64,000 nt of DNA from RUG14199 sp964629225 (GCA_964629225.1 CAZVQC010000008.1:1-64000); one strand, 5' to 3'; shown: positions 8,948 through 19,537, counted from the stretch's first letter. A program made the numbers and translations. The notes: generated by a model not told the origin, from the sequence alone.

Positions 8948-9346
8948 TCAGTATTTTTTCTGTTTTTTTCTGAGTCCCGACAATGCTCTCGCAATGGCGA
9001 TCTTCGACTCCTCGTGCTGGATGATGCTCTCCTTCTCCTTTTCAAGCATGGCAAAATGGCGAAGTTCGTCCGGAGAAAGATGCTCTTCCGCAGCGGCACA
9101 TCTGCTTGTAAAAAAGTAGACGTGGTCTCCGCTGACCTTAGCCACTCCCTCGGTGGCGTAGATCTCCCTTTTCTCGCCGTTCACGGAGTATTCCACCAAT
9201 CCCGACACGGTGCAAAGAGTGATGGGGGCGTGACCGGGAAGTATCTCGAACTTACCGCCCTCAAGGGTGAAGTTGATGCTGTCCGCCTCTTCCCTGTGGA
9301 GAAACTTCTCCTCGGGAGTCATTATGTCGATGATGAGCTTTCCCAT
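8948..9346 (-). CDS. atpC: F-type ATP synthase epsilon subunit
   Basis: Start at 9346 (MGKLIIDIMTPEEKFLHREE) is chosen because AGGAGG lies 6 bp upstream. The 132-residue product has the beta-sandwich signature FEILPGHAPITLCTVSGLVEYSVNGEKREIYATEGVAKV, followed by a two-helix C-terminal domain (LEKEKESIIQHEESKIAIARAL). It forms part of the central stalk and can inhibit ATP hydrolysis. It is the last gene of the operon. Confidence 0.93.
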   Translation of the reverse strand: MGKLIIDIMTPEEKFLHREEADSINFTLEGGKFEILPGHAPITLCTVSGLVEYSVNGEKREIYATEGVAKVSGDHVYFFTSRCAAAEEHLSPDELRHFAMLEKEKESIIQHEESKIAIARALSGLRKKQKKY

Positions 9347-9378
9347 ATTGCCTCCTGTCTTGGTGTCTTCAAATGACG

Positions 9379-11657
<2,279 letters not shown>

Positions 11658-11740
11658 CCCGCTCCTCCTTTTTCTCGGTTTATGAAAGTCATCCAATCCG
11701 CCGATAAGTCTTCGGAAGATCGGTATCAAAGCTCACTTCA

Positions 11741-13240
11741 TTACTTTTTTTCCGCACCGGCGGTAAAATGATCCGAGACGGCGCCCACTATGGCATCCTT
11801 GTCTTCCTCGTCAAAGTCACCGGTCCGGTCGATCTTCATCATTATGTCCGGTATCCCGGCGGAAAGAGAAGCGAGTAGCCCTTCGATGCTGTCGGAGAGC
11901 TTCCTTACCGAGAGTTCTTCAAAGAGCCCCTCTCTGTAGGAGATCAAAAGCGCTACCATTTCCGAAAGGGAGTAGGTCCTGCCGCTCTTCTGAACGAAGA
12001 GACGGGTGAGTTTTTCTCCGTTTTCCAACATCTTTTTAGTGGCGGGGTCAAGATCCGCGCCGAATCTCGCAAACACCGACATCTCACGGTATTTGGCAAG
12101 ATCGATACGAAGGGTGTTCGACACTTTTCTCATTGCGGGAGGCTGTGCCGCCCGTCCCACCCTCGAAACGGAAAGACCGGTGTTGACGGCAGGTCTGATA
12201 CCGTTGTGGAACAGTTCCGACTCTAAGAATATCTGACCGTCGGTGATGGATATCACGTTAGTGGGAATGTAGGCGGAGAGATTTCCGTCCATAGTTTCTA
12301 TGATGGGCAGTGCGGTGATGCTTCCTCCGCCCTTCTCCTCTGAGAGGCAAGCCGCCCTTTCAAGCAATCTTGAATGGAGATAGAACACGTCACTGGGGTA
12401 GGCTTCACGTCCCGGCGAACGGTGGAGCAAAAGAGACAGTGTCCGGTACGCCACGGCGTGCTTTGAAAGATCGTCAAAAACTACCAGAACGTCCTTTCCT
12501 TTTGCGGCAAAATATTCTGCCGCGGAAGCCGCCGAATAAGGTGCCAGATACTGCATTGCAGGGCTGTCGGAGGCAGTCGAGGCAATGACGGCGGAATAGT
12601 CGAAGGCTCCTGCCTTCTTCATTTTTTCGATAACGGAGGCAACGGTGGAGGCCTTTTGTCCGATGGCACAGTAGATGCAGATAACGTCCTTGCCCTTCTG
12701 GTTGATGACGGTATCCACCGCAATAGTGGTCTTTCCCGTCTGTCTGTCTCCTATTATCAGTTCTCTTTGTCCCCGTCCGATGGGGATCATACTGTCAATG
12801 GCTACGATGCCGGTCTCAAGAGGAGTGTCCACGTTCCGCCTTGAAACGAGATCCGGAGCGGGTCTCTCACAGGGCATCATCACCGAGCCCTCATATTCCG
12901 CCCCGTCAAGGGGACGTCCCACCGGATCGACTATCCGTCCGATAATGCTTTCGTCCACGGGGATCTCACAGATGATATCGGTGCCTTTGACGGTGTCCCC
13001 GATACCCACGTGATCGTCACGGTCTAAAAGGACCGCTCCTACTCCGTTCTCCTCAAGTTCCATCACCATTCCGAAAACGCCGTTATCAAATTCAAGTAGC
13101 TCTCCGAACACTCTGCCTTTGATGCCGTCTATCCAAACTACTCCGTCTCCGGAGCGGGCTACCGTACCGTAGCAAAAGACCTGCGGTTTGAGATCGAAAG
13201 AGTCGATCTGCCGTCTGATGTGGTCACTTATCGCACTCAT
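11741..13240 (-). CDS. atpA: F-type ATP synthase alpha subunit
   Basis: Start at 13240 (MSAISDHIRRQIDSFD) is chosen for its AAGGCGGA ribosome site. The 499-residue product carries the alpha-type P-loop GDRQTGKTTIAVDTVINQKG, the nucleotide-site segment VLVVFDDLSKHAVAYR, and the C-terminal signature ITDGQIFLESELFHNGIRPAVNTGLSVSRVGRAAQ with the arginine finger. It overlaps atpH by 17 bp. Confidence 0.97.
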   Translation of the reverse strand: MSAISDHIRRQIDSFDLKPQVFCYGTVARSGDGVVWIDGIKGRVFGELLEFDNGVFGMVMELEENGVGAVLLDRDDHVGIGDTVKGTDIICEIPVDESIIGRIVDPVGRPLDGAEYEGSVMMPCERPAPDLVSRRNVDTPLETGIVAIDSMIPIGRGQRELIIGDRQTGKTTIAVDTVINQKGKDVICIYCAIGQKASTVASVIEKMKKAGAFDYSAVIASTASDSPAMQYLAPYSAASAAEYFAAKGKDVLVVFDDLSKHAVAYRTLSLLLHRSPGREAYPSDVFYLHSRLLERAACLSEEKGGGSITALPIIETMDGNLSAYIPTNVISITDGQIFLESELFHNGIRPAVNTGLSVSRVGRAAQPPAMRKVSNTLRIDLAKYREMSVFARFGADLDPATKKMLENGEKLTRLFVQKSGRTYSLSEMVALLISYREGLFEELSVRKLSDSIEGLLASLSAGIPDIMMKIDRTGDFDEEDKDAIVGAVSDHFTAGAEKK

Positions 13241-13466
13241 GATCCGCCTTTCCACCCTCAAGGACAGATGCCAGCCGTTCGAGATGAGTCTTAACGCTCA
13301 TGTCGTAGCACAGTCCGTCTGCCTTCACGGTAAAGCCACCAATTAAGCCGCTTTTATATTCTACTTTTGTCGAAGAAACACCGAAATGGTTAGCAAATTC
13401 CTCTGCCAGTCTTGATGCCGTCTCCTTAGATATTTTGTCCGAAACAGTCAGAATGATCTCTTCCAT
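13224..13466 (-). CDS. atpH: F-type ATP synthase delta subunit, very short form
   Basis: The start MEEIILTVSDKISKETASRL at 13466 is supported by AAGGAAAGG upstream. The 80-residue product ends KSGLIGGFTVKADGLCYDMSVKTHLERL, which matches the C-terminal part of delta/OSCP (usually LIGGFVIRI..D.S...L..L). Bacterial delta subunits are usually about 180 residues, with an N-terminal six-helix domain that binds the alpha subunits; that domain is absent here. The gap to atpF is only 4 bp, so no upstream coding space has been missed. Position in the operon makes the identity fairly safe. Confidence 0.82.
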   Translation of the reverse strand: MEEIILTVSDKISKETASRLAEEFANHFGVSSTKVEYKSGLIGGFTVKADGLCYDMSVKTHLERLASVLEGGKADHECDK

Positions 13467-13470
13467 CGGA

Positions 13471-13968
13471 TCACCCTTTCCTTTCCGCAGATTCCTTGAA
13501 AAATTTCTGTGCCATATTGATGGTGTCGCTGTCTGTGACCCGTCTTTCAAGGATCTTCTCGGCTATCTCAAGGGCGAGGGAGACAGTCTCCTTCTCGATC
13601 CCCTCAAGAGCCGCTTCTCTGTCCGCTTTGATCTTCGCTTCGGCAAGCGAGAGCACTTTCTCCGCACGCTCGTTTGCCTCGGCCACGATAGCATCCGCTT
13701 TCTTCTTTGCCTCGGCTATCACCTCGGCGGCACGCTTTTCCGCCGCACTCTCCGCATCAGCCAGAGCCGCTTCGTATTCTTTCTCCGATCTGTGCGCATT
13801 TTCAAGAGCACGCTCGGCTTCTTCTTTGGTCTTGTCGATCTTTTCTTTTCTCTTGTCAAGGAAACTTCTCACCGGCTTGTAGGCAAGAAGTCTGACAAGC
13901 ACCACCATGATCAGAACACTCAGGATATTGAGTGCCAAATCAAGTGGGAACTGACTGGGAATGTTCAT
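13471..13968 (-). CDS. atpF: F-type ATP synthase b subunit
   Basis: 165 residues. One N-terminal membrane helix (DLALNILSVLIMVVLVRLLAYKPV) is followed by a long, highly charged alanine-rich helix (KEEAERALENAHRSEKEYEAAL and onward), the peripheral stalk. The C-terminus (ALEIAEKILERRV) fits the delta-contacting end. It lies between atpE and the short atpH. Confidence 0.94.
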   Translation of the reverse strand: MNIPSQFPLDLALNILSVLIMVVLVRLLAYKPVRSFLDKRKEKIDKTKEEAERALENAHRSEKEYEAALADAESAAEKRAAEVIAEAKKKADAIVAEANERAEKVLSLAEAKIKADREAALEGIEKETVSLALEIAEKILERRVTDSDTINMAQKFFKESAERKG

Positions 13969-14005
13969 TGGGTACCCCTTTCACCGAAATACTTTCGAAA
14001 GGCCG

Positions 14006-14221
14006 TCAACCTGCCTTGGATGCGAGAATAAGTGCGATAACGAAAGAGTAGATCGCAATGGATTCCACGAGAGCAAGACCGATAAGAAGAGTTGAGGATA
14101 TCTTACCGGAGGCCTCGGGCTGACGGGCGATGGATTCAAGTGCCGTTTTTACTGCGATGCCCATGAAGATAGCCGCTCCCAGGGCCGGAATAAGTGCGAG
14201 TGATGCGCTGATGGATGTCAT
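14006..14221 (-). CDS. atpE: F-type ATP synthase c subunit
   Basis: 71 residues forming two membrane helices with the polar loop [10 protein letters not shown]. The ion-binding carboxylate is E53, followed by S54, and Y58 is also present ([15 protein letters not shown]). That ES...Y arrangement is typical of Na+-binding rings, but the position of the sodium-ligand Gln (Q32 of Ilyobacter tartaricus) is Met20 here. Ion specificity is therefore unclear. A ribosome site (AAGGAGATAA) precedes the start. Confidence 0.95.
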   Translation of the reverse strand: MTSISASLALIPALGAAIFMGIAVKTALESIARQPEASGKISSTLLIGLALVESIAIYSFVIALILASKAG

Positions 14222-14291
14222 GTTAATTATCTCCTTTTTCTGTGGATCAACTTGTTTTTATTATCACTGCCGAATGGCAGGCTTTTGCGTG

Positions 14292-15191
14292 TCAATTTTC
14301 CGGCTCTTCCGTCGCCTCATTGATGAAGGTCAAAGAGAGCACTATGAAAATATAAGTTTGTATTGCGGGATGAAACAGATTGAAGAAAAGTCCAGCCGCA
14401 GAGGTAACTCCCGCAGAATATCCTCCGAGGGATGCCTTGAGAAGGTCCATTACGATGAGTCCTCCCAGCATATTGCCGAAAAGACGACAGGCAAGGGACA
14501 CGGGAACCGCCACGTCCGACACGATCTTCATCGGAAACATCATGGGAGATGGGGATGCAAGACTCTTTATCCTTCCCGACAGTTTCTTCTTTTTGATACC
14601 GTAGTAATTGATGAGGAAGAAAGTGAGAAGGGATAGTGCGAAGGTCACAGTAAGATCCGATGTGGGAGCCCGTTGACCGAACACCTCCGTCAGGGCACAG
14701 CCGATCATATAGACCGCCACAGCCAACATATAGGAGGAAAGCCCCCGTCCGAGATCCACCGACGTTTGAGAGGATACGAACCCGTCCACAAGCTCCACCA
14801 CCGTCTCTGCCACATTCTGGATGCCCTTCGGGCGCTCCTCGGTGAATTTCGGCACCGCTATCAGCCTAAAGAGGATGAGAAGCACCGCTATCACTGCCAC
14901 CGTAACATAAGCGACCACGGTGGTGCGAGCAAACGAAAAGCCGAAAAGGGTCACCCTGTCGGAGAACATCTCAATATCCTCGATCACAAGGGATATCCCG
15001 TCACGGCCGGAAAGAGCATTCAGAAGGCTTCCGACGAAATACCAGCCGCAAGCCACCATGCCCACAAGGGTCAAAGTATTCTTCCTTTTGACTTTCTTCG
15101 GTGTCTTTGGCTTCAATAAAAACCGAAGCACGAAAAGCGCAATGAAGACCGCCGCCGACAGAGAAAGCCTCAATATGTCCTTGAGCCCCAC
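14292..15191 (-). CDS. atpB: F-type ATP synthase a subunit
   Basis: I chose a GTG start at 15191 (VGLKDILRL), 8 bp behind GGAAG and immediately after the stop of the upstream small membrane protein; longer versions have no ribosome site. The 299-residue product has five to six membrane helices, the essential arginine in VSLACRLFGNMLGGLIV, and the final helix FHPAIQTYIFIVLSLTFI, both typical of subunit a. It forms the ion channel with the c ring. Confidence 0.92.
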   Translation of the reverse strand: MGLKDILRLSLSAAVFIALFVLRFLLKPKTPKKVKRKNTLTLVGMVACGWYFVGSLLNALSGRDGISLVIEDIEMFSDRVTLFGFSFARTTVVAYVTVAVIAVLLILFRLIAVPKFTEERPKGIQNVAETVVELVDGFVSSQTSVDLGRGLSSYMLAVAVYMIGCALTEVFGQRAPTSDLTVTFALSLLTFFLINYYGIKKKKLSGRIKSLASPSPMMFPMKIVSDVAVPVSLACRLFGNMLGGLIVMDLLKASLGGYSAGVTSAAGLFFNLFHPAIQTYIFIVLSLTFINEATEEPEN

Positions 15192-15195
15192 GTTT

Positions 15196-15462
15196 TCACT
15201 TCCTTTCGGATAAGAGGGCGATGAGAAGAGCCGCCAAAAACATGCCGGCTCCGAATCCGATACCGCAGACAAGAAGGCTCCTCTCCGCAAAAAGGATGAC
15301 CAGCGCTATCGCCGCAGCGTAAACTGCGATCTTTGCGGCTGCCACCGCAAGTATCTGTCCGACCTTCCGCTCGGCACGAAGGAAGCGTGTCATCAAAAAT
15401 CCCGTTCCGGATATCTGCGCCGCCCCTACAAGGGCCGAGATCAGAGCATACAAAACATTCAT
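15196..15462 (-). CDS. AtpI-like small membrane protein
   Basis: 88 residues with three to four hydrophobic helices and little else. It is the first gene of the ATP synthase operon, where the poorly conserved AtpI/UncI protein normally sits, so the identification rests mostly on position and size. The ribosome site is GGGAGATATCC. AtpI may help c-ring assembly. Confidence 0.7.
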   Translation of the reverse strand: MNVLYALISALVGAAQISGTGFLMTRFLRAERKVGQILAVAAAKIAVYAAAIALVILFAERSLLVCGIGFGAGMFLAALLIALLSERK

Positions 15463-15515
15463 GGATATCTCCCGTAACTCCGTATAATATAATAATATTC
15501 GATATTTGAAAACAC

Positions 15516-15544
15516 ATTATACTCCCCCTTATCCGCTTTGTAAA
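15516..15544 (-). promoter_or_regulatory. Promoter of the ATP synthase operon
   Basis: On the minus strand TTTACA (15539-15544) and TATAAT (15516-15521) are 17 bp apart, 54 bp before the first gene. A perfect 12-bp palindrome TTATCATGATAA lies just upstream at 15560-15571 and could bind a regulator. Confidence 0.75.
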
Positions 15545-15651
15545 GACCTTTTTCGAAAATTATCATGATAACTTTCTGTTACTTTTCTCACGCCGCATCC
15601 CACAGAGATGCAACCGGCGTTCAAAAACTATTGTGGGACACAAGGGCAGTA

Positions 15652-16039
15652 ACGGAGTCTCCGTAACGAACGGTGATGACGGCAACGGAGACGGCGGCAA
15701 AAGCAGTGGCGTTAACAACGGGGTCAGTTAGGTTGTCAACAGCGAAGAGAGCGATAACATTGGTGACGGCAAACTGCGGCGACAACATTGAACGCAATGA
15801 GATGGCGGCACAACGGTAGTGTCGGTGGCAGTGCCGATGACGGAAGCGACAACGCCGTCGACAAAAGAGGCGGTGATAACATCGATACCGGCAGGATCAT
15901 ACGATACTGCGGTGACAGCGGAGAGTACGGTTGCGGCAATCACGGCAACAACCACGGCAGCAGGACTTAATTTTAAGATCCCCCAAATAAAGGGGACCAT
16001 GCCGCCGAAGCATTTTTTTGAAGTCATCGATGATAACAA
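15652..16039 (-). pseudogene. Possible decayed small membrane/secreted protein, low complexity
   Basis: The minus strand has a 103-codon frame starting MLSSMTSKKCFGGMVPFIWG, with a hydrophobic helix (AAVVVAVIAATVLSAVTAVS) and a V/A/T/D-rich continuation. The same V/A/T-rich style continues downstream in the other two frames (LIAFNVVAAV, then FAVTNVIALFAVDNLTDPVV and TAFAAVSVAVITVRYG), ending near 15652. This pattern suggests two frameshifts in a once longer gene. Low complexity makes the interpretation uncertain, and it could also be non-coding repeat-like sequence. Confidence 0.3.
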
Positions 16040-16088
16040 AGCATCCTTGAACCTGAGGCTCCCGCTTCGAAGTCGAGTACCGAAAAAA

Positions 16089-16110
16089 GCGAAGCCCCTA
16101 AGGGCTCCGC
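16089..16110 (-). terminator. Terminator after the HAD phosphatase gene
   Basis: A 9-bp stem with one mismatch (16089-16097 with 16102-16110), followed on the minus strand by six T. It is about 110 bp beyond the stop codon. Confidence 0.68.
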
Positions 16111-16220
16111 CGGTGACAGTTTCTGTTTTAATTAGGGCTGTTTCAGTGAGATACCGCCGCTATCGGACGGTGCCCTTCACAAAAAGGAACTCCTTAGAAG
16201 AACAGTTCTCTAAGGGCACG

Positions 16221-17015
16221 TCATTTTGACTTTGCAAGTCTCACGATGTCTCCGACTCCGTCAAGGACCACCGTAGGCCGGTATGCGTAGGTGCGCAGGG
16301 TATCCGTGGTGGAAACTCCCGACAGCACCAGTACGGTGGAAACGCCGCTTTCAAGTCCGGATATCACGTCGGTGTCCATTCTGTCACCGATGATAACTGC
16401 CTCTGCCGAGTGGCAGTTCAACATTCGAAGTCCGGTCCTCATCATGAGGGGATTGGGCTTTCCGCAAAAATACGCCTGCACTCCCGTGGCCATTTCAATG
16501 GGGGATACCAAAGCACGGCAAGCAGGTGCGATGCCCACTTCGATGGGACCCGAAACATCGGAATTTGCTCCGATGAGTTTTGCCCCGTTCATAACGAGAT
16601 TGACCGCCTTGGTGAGGGAGTCAAGAGAGTAGGTCCTTCCCTCTCCCACCACCACGTAGTCGGGATTGACGTCATTCATGGTGCAACCCGCTTCATAAAG
16701 GGCATTGAGAAGCCCTGCCTCTCCGATGGCGTAGACCGAGCACCCCGGCGCCTGCTCCCTTAGAAATGCCGCTGTCGCCAAAGCACTCGTGTAGAAGTGG
16801 TCCTCAGTAACGTCAAGGCCCATCCGCTGAAGCTTCTGTCTCAATTCTCTGGGGGTAGAGCCGCTGTTATTAGTGAGAAACAGGTACTCTTTCCCCTCCT
16901 CGTTCAGCCAGTTTATAAATTCGGAGACTCCCGGCAAAATAATGTTGCCGTGATAGATGACTCCGTCCATGTCGCAAATGAATCCTTTTTTTGCATTGAA
17001 ATCAATGTTTCCCAT
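16221..17015 (-). CDS. HAD-superfamily IIA phosphatase (NagD-like)
   Basis: 264 residues. Motif I is FICDMDGVIYHGN, motif II is LFLTNNSGSTPREL, the C2-type cap is in the middle, motif III is GKPNPLMM and motif IV is VIIGDRMDTDVISGLESG. This order is typical of the NagD/4-nitrophenylphosphatase group, which dephosphorylates small phosphorylated metabolites such as sugar phosphates or nucleotides. Full length and monocistronic, with its own promoter at 17054-17082. Confidence 0.92.
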   Translation of the reverse strand: MGNIDFNAKKGFICDMDGVIYHGNIILPGVSEFINWLNEEGKEYLFLTNNSGSTPRELRQKLQRMGLDVTEDHFYTSALATAAFLREQAPGCSVYAIGEAGLLNALYEAGCTMNDVNPDYVVVGEGRTYSLDSLTKAVNLVMNGAKLIGANSDVSGPIEVGIAPACRALVSPIEMATGVQAYFCGKPNPLMMRTGLRMLNCHSAEAVIIGDRMDTDVISGLESGVSTVLVLSGVSTTDTLRTYAYRPTVVLDGVGDIVRLAKSK

Positions 17016-17053
17016 CTTCTTCTCCTTATTATTTCACTTTTCATTCTAATAGT

Positions 17054-17082
17054 ATTGTACAATGGCAAATGAAGAATGTCAA
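17054..17082 (-). promoter_or_regulatory. Promoter of the HAD phosphatase gene
   Basis: On the minus strand TTGACA (17077-17082) and TACAAT (17054-17059) are separated by 17 bp, 38 bp before the start codon. Confidence 0.78.
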
Positions 17083-17133
17083 CAAGTATCAGGTTAAATT
17101 CAGGTAAAAGAACGGTAAAAGCCCCCTAAGACG

Positions 17134-17826
17134 TCATATCAGATCATTCAAAGCAAGCACCGTAAGAACACAGGCGGCGATGACGAAAAGTGCGGTCACG
17201 ACGACAAATGGGTTGATCTTCCCTTTTGGCGACTCCTTCTCTTTCGCAAAATGAGACGCTCTGAGTGCCGTCACGATGGGCTTGTAAAGCAGCATGGTAA
17301 GTCCTGCGTTGGCGCTTCCTTTTATCAAGTTGAAAGGAAGGAACGCAGAAAGGAGCATGGCTTTTATCACTGTCCGTTCAACACCCATGTAAAGAGGCGT
17401 GATAAGGTAATTCCAAAGCACCATAACAACGGACATGACGGCTACTCCCGAAATAAGCCCGAGGACAGCTCCGGACAGCTTTCTGTTCTTCTTGTAGATC
17501 ACCGATGCGGTGCAAGCGAAGGCACAGGATGAAATGAGATTCATGAGCATCCCGACAGGGCCCGTTCCGCTCACCGTCACCATTTCGATAATTGACACCG
17601 CCAAAGTCACTCCGAAGGCTTCGATCGGCCCAAACAGCATTCCGCCGACAGTAATGATGACGTCCTTCGGCTCATAGGAAAGGAACGGAGCCGCCGGCAT
17701 TATCGGCGGTACCAATTTCCCCAAAAGAACAGCTGCAAATGACAGAGCCGTCAGCATTCCGAGAGCGGCGATCCGCCTGAGCTTATTTTTTTGAGAAGTC
17801 ACGGGGACTTTTTCTGTTTTTTTCAT
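17134..17826 (-). CDS. ribU: Riboflavin ECF transporter S component (RibU-like)
   Basis: Start at 17826 (MKKTEKVPVTS) follows GAGGTG by 7 bp. The 230-residue product has about six membrane helices and the ECF S-component style: IAALGMLTALSFAAVLL (AxxxA helix 1), then PAAPFLSYEPKDVIITVGGMLFGPIEAFGVTL, which fits RibU proteins (FLxYDPSD...GG..FGP). It should bind riboflavin or a related flavin and work with an energising module encoded elsewhere. The upstream FMN riboswitch strongly supports the flavin assignment. Confidence 0.9.
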   Translation of the reverse strand: MKKTEKVPVTSQKNKLRRIAALGMLTALSFAAVLLGKLVPPIMPAAPFLSYEPKDVIITVGGMLFGPIEAFGVTLAVSIIEMVTVSGTGPVGMLMNLISSCAFACTASVIYKKNRKLSGAVLGLISGVAVMSVVMVLWNYLITPLYMGVERTVIKAMLLSAFLPFNLIKGSANAGLTMLLYKPIVTALRASHFAKEKESPKGKINPFVVVTALFVIAACVLTVLALNDLI

Positions 17827-17849
17827 ATCGACACCTCGCAAAAACAAAA

Positions 17850-17871
17850 CCGAAAGGACAGAGCCTTTCGG
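17850..17871 (-). terminator. Expression-platform terminator of the FMN riboswitch
   Basis: On the minus strand CCGAAAGG and CCTTTCGG form an 8-bp stem with a 6-nt loop, followed by TTTTGTTTTTG. It lies between the aptamer and the ribU ribosome site, as expected for transcriptional attenuation when FMN is bound. Confidence 0.85.
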
Positions 17872-17890
17872 GAAAATTGCGGGAATACCC

Positions 17891-17998
17891 GTCTTCTTTC
17901 ATCCTGACTTTACAGTCGGTACCGGAATCACACCGGTTCTGCGCCGAGCGCTTGCGGACTTTACCGCCGATCGGGAATCTCACCCTGCCCTGAAGACC
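17891..17998 (-). ncRNA. FMN riboswitch (RFN element)
   Basis: The minus strand shows the RFN landmarks in order: GGTCTTCAGGGCAGGGTGA, ATTCCCGATCGGCGGTAAAG, a variable arm, CCGGTGTGATTCCGGT, CCGACTGTAAAGTC and the closing GAAGAC that pairs with GTCTTC of P1. It controls ribU through the terminator at 17850-17871: high FMN should shut off riboflavin uptake. Confidence 0.95.
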
Positions 17999-18015
17999 TG
18001 TTCTTTTTTCACCTT

Positions 18016-18044
18016 ATTATAACACTCTGCCGTGTCGAAATCAA
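18016..18044 (-). promoter_or_regulatory. Promoter of the FMN riboswitch/ribU transcript
   Basis: On the minus strand TTGATT (18039-18044) and TATAAT (18016-18021) with a 17-bp spacer, starting transcription just before the aptamer. Confidence 0.75.
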
Positions 18045-18116
18045 GTATTTTTGAAAAGTTGTTGATTTTTGTTTCAACTGCACCGAAGCACCCCGATTCC
18101 TTGTTCATTTTTTACA

Positions 18117-18145
18117 TTGACACTTTTCTGCCGCTATGTTAGAAT
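18117..18145 (+). promoter_or_regulatory. Promoter of the ThrE-type exporter operon
   Basis: TTGACA (18117-18122) and TAGAAT (18140-18145) with a 17-bp spacer, 34 bp before the ATG at 18179. Confidence 0.78.
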
Positions 18146-18178
18146 ACCATTGTAAATTTGACTATCGGACGGTACGAA

Positions 18179-18949
18179 ATGAACGCAAGCACGACCCAGG
18201 ACAACACTCTCAGAGAACTGATCAATCTGGGAGAGGCTCTTCTTATGAACGGGGCCGAGGTCAACCGTGTGGAGGACACCCTTATCAGAATGGGCAAGGC
18301 GGCAGGTGCCGAGAGCATCAACGTCTTCGTCATCACATCCGACATAGTTGCCACCATACGTTATCCGGACGGCTCCGAGATCACCCAAACGAGAAGGATC
18401 AACCACTCCGCCTCGGTGAACTTTGACGTGATAGAAAAGCTCAACGCTCTCAGCCGTGAATTCTGCATCTCCCCCATTTCCGACAGCGAACTCCATGCAA
18501 AGATAGAGTCGATACTCGCCTTGAAGCCCCGCACACTGACTAAGTATGCCGGCAACATAATTGCAGCAGTCGCCTTTGCCGTGTTTTTCGGTGGGGGCTT
18601 TGCGGAATGCGTTGCGGCGGCGGTGGCGGCACTTATCATCGCCTTTTTATCCCACAAAGTGGCACCTTACCTCAAGAACACCATCATTTTCAATTTTTCT
18701 GCCGCCTTCATTCTCGGAATATTCCTCACCGTGTCATCTCATTTTTTTCCGATATTTGACTGCCCCAAGGCTTTTTCCGGAGCGCTCATGCTCCTTATTC
18801 CAGGAGTTGCGATAACCAACTCCGTCAGAGATATGCTGGTAGGGGACACCATGTCCGGAATACTCCACCTCATAGAGTCCGTGCTTTGGGCGGGTGCCAT
18901 CGTCGTAGGCTACGTACTCGCCGCTTATTTAACGGAGGTGATACTTTGA
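18179..18949 (+). CDS. ThrE/YjjP-family exporter, large subunit
   Basis: The ATG at 18179 is preferred over an upstream TTG. The 257-residue protein begins with the ThrE N-terminal cytoplasmic domain (LGEALLMNGAEVNRVEDTLIRMGKAAGAE, then VFVITSDIVATI). Five membrane helices follow from about residue 125, including ALMLLIPGVAITNSVRDMLVGDTMSG, the most conserved family stretch. In Gram-positive bacteria this half pairs with a small second subunit encoded next door to form a threonine/serine-type exporter; related YjjPB pairs export other small acids. It overlaps the downstream gene by 4 bp. Confidence 0.9.
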   Translation: MNASTTQDNTLRELINLGEALLMNGAEVNRVEDTLIRMGKAAGAESINVFVITSDIVATIRYPDGSEITQTRRINHSASVNFDVIEKLNALSREFCISPISDSELHAKIESILALKPRTLTKYAGNIIAAVAFAVFFGGGFAECVAAAVAALIIAFLSHKVAPYLKNTIIFNFSAAFILGIFLTVSSHFFPIFDCPKAFSGALMLLIPGVAITNSVRDMLVGDTMSGILHLIESVLWAGAIVVGYVLAAYLTEVIL

Positions 18950-19416
18950 ATCCCATCATTCAAACTGTCGCCGCCGGGGTAGGATCTCTCGGCTTTGCCC
19001 TGCTTTTCTCACTCAAAGGCCGCCACCTGATACCTGCGGCACTTGGAGGAATGCTGTCATGGGCGCTCTACCTGCTTCTCGATGCATCGGGGATCGAGAT
19101 CTTCTTCTCAGTCTTCGCCGCAGGGGCGTTTGCCTCCTTCTATTCCGAGATAGTGGCGATGATAGGAAAGGCTCCCGCCATCCTCTTTAGGATCCCCGCA
19201 TTCGTTCCCCTTGTCCCCGGACGGGACTTCTACTACACTATCGAGAGTGCCGTTAACAGAGACTGGGCGGCATTCAGGGAGAACGGACTGACCACCCTCA
19301 TCTGGGTATTCGCTCTTGCGGGAGGCACCGGTGCCGTTGCGGTCTTCCAAAAGCAACTCAACAATTTCAAAAACAAAAGAAAAGAAAAAAGAGAAAAAAG
19401 AGCGCAGAAGCGCTGA
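18946..19416 (+). CDS. ThrE/YjjB-family exporter, small subunit
   Basis: A TTG start at 18946 follows AACGGAGGTGATAC at ideal distance and overlaps the previous stop codon. The product is 156 residues with four to five helices. The region RIPAFVPLVPGRDFYYTIESAV contains the VPG signature of the DUF3815/ThrE C-terminal half. The strongly basic tail (KNKRKEKREKRAQKR) should lie in the cytoplasm. It forms one transporter with the upstream subunit. Confidence 0.9.
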   Translation: MNPIIQTVAAGVGSLGFALLFSLKGRHLIPAALGGMLSWALYLLLDASGIEIFFSVFAAGAFASFYSEIVAMIGKAPAILFRIPAFVPLVPGRDFYYTIESAVNRDWAAFRENGLTTLIWVFALAGGTGAVAVFQKQLNNFKNKRKEKREKRAQKR

Positions 19417-19420
19417 AAGA

Positions 19421-19447
19421 AGGGGCTGTCTTGGCAAGACAGCCCCT
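19421..19447 (+). terminator. Terminator of the ThrE operon
   Basis: An 11-bp perfect stem (19421-19431 with 19437-19447), followed by TTT. Twenty bases separate it from the last stop codon. Confidence 0.82.
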
Positions 19448-19494
19448 TTTCGGTCGGGCATAACATCTTAAGGCATTCTTAAAAGTTTTCCGTC

Positions 19495-19523
19495 TTGTAT
19501 CTTAATCGATAACTTGCTATCAT
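19495..19523 (+). promoter_or_regulatory. Promoter of the ABC fusion gene
   Basis: TTGTAT (19495-19500) and TATCAT (19518-19523) with a 17-bp spacer, immediately upstream of the palindrome at 19538-19553. Confidence 0.65.
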
Positions 19524-19537
19524 ATTATCAAGAAAAG

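Noticed and set aside
15788..16229. Plus-strand frames in the low-complexity region
   Set aside because: The repetitive composition opens frames on both strands; the plus-strand products lack ribosome sites.
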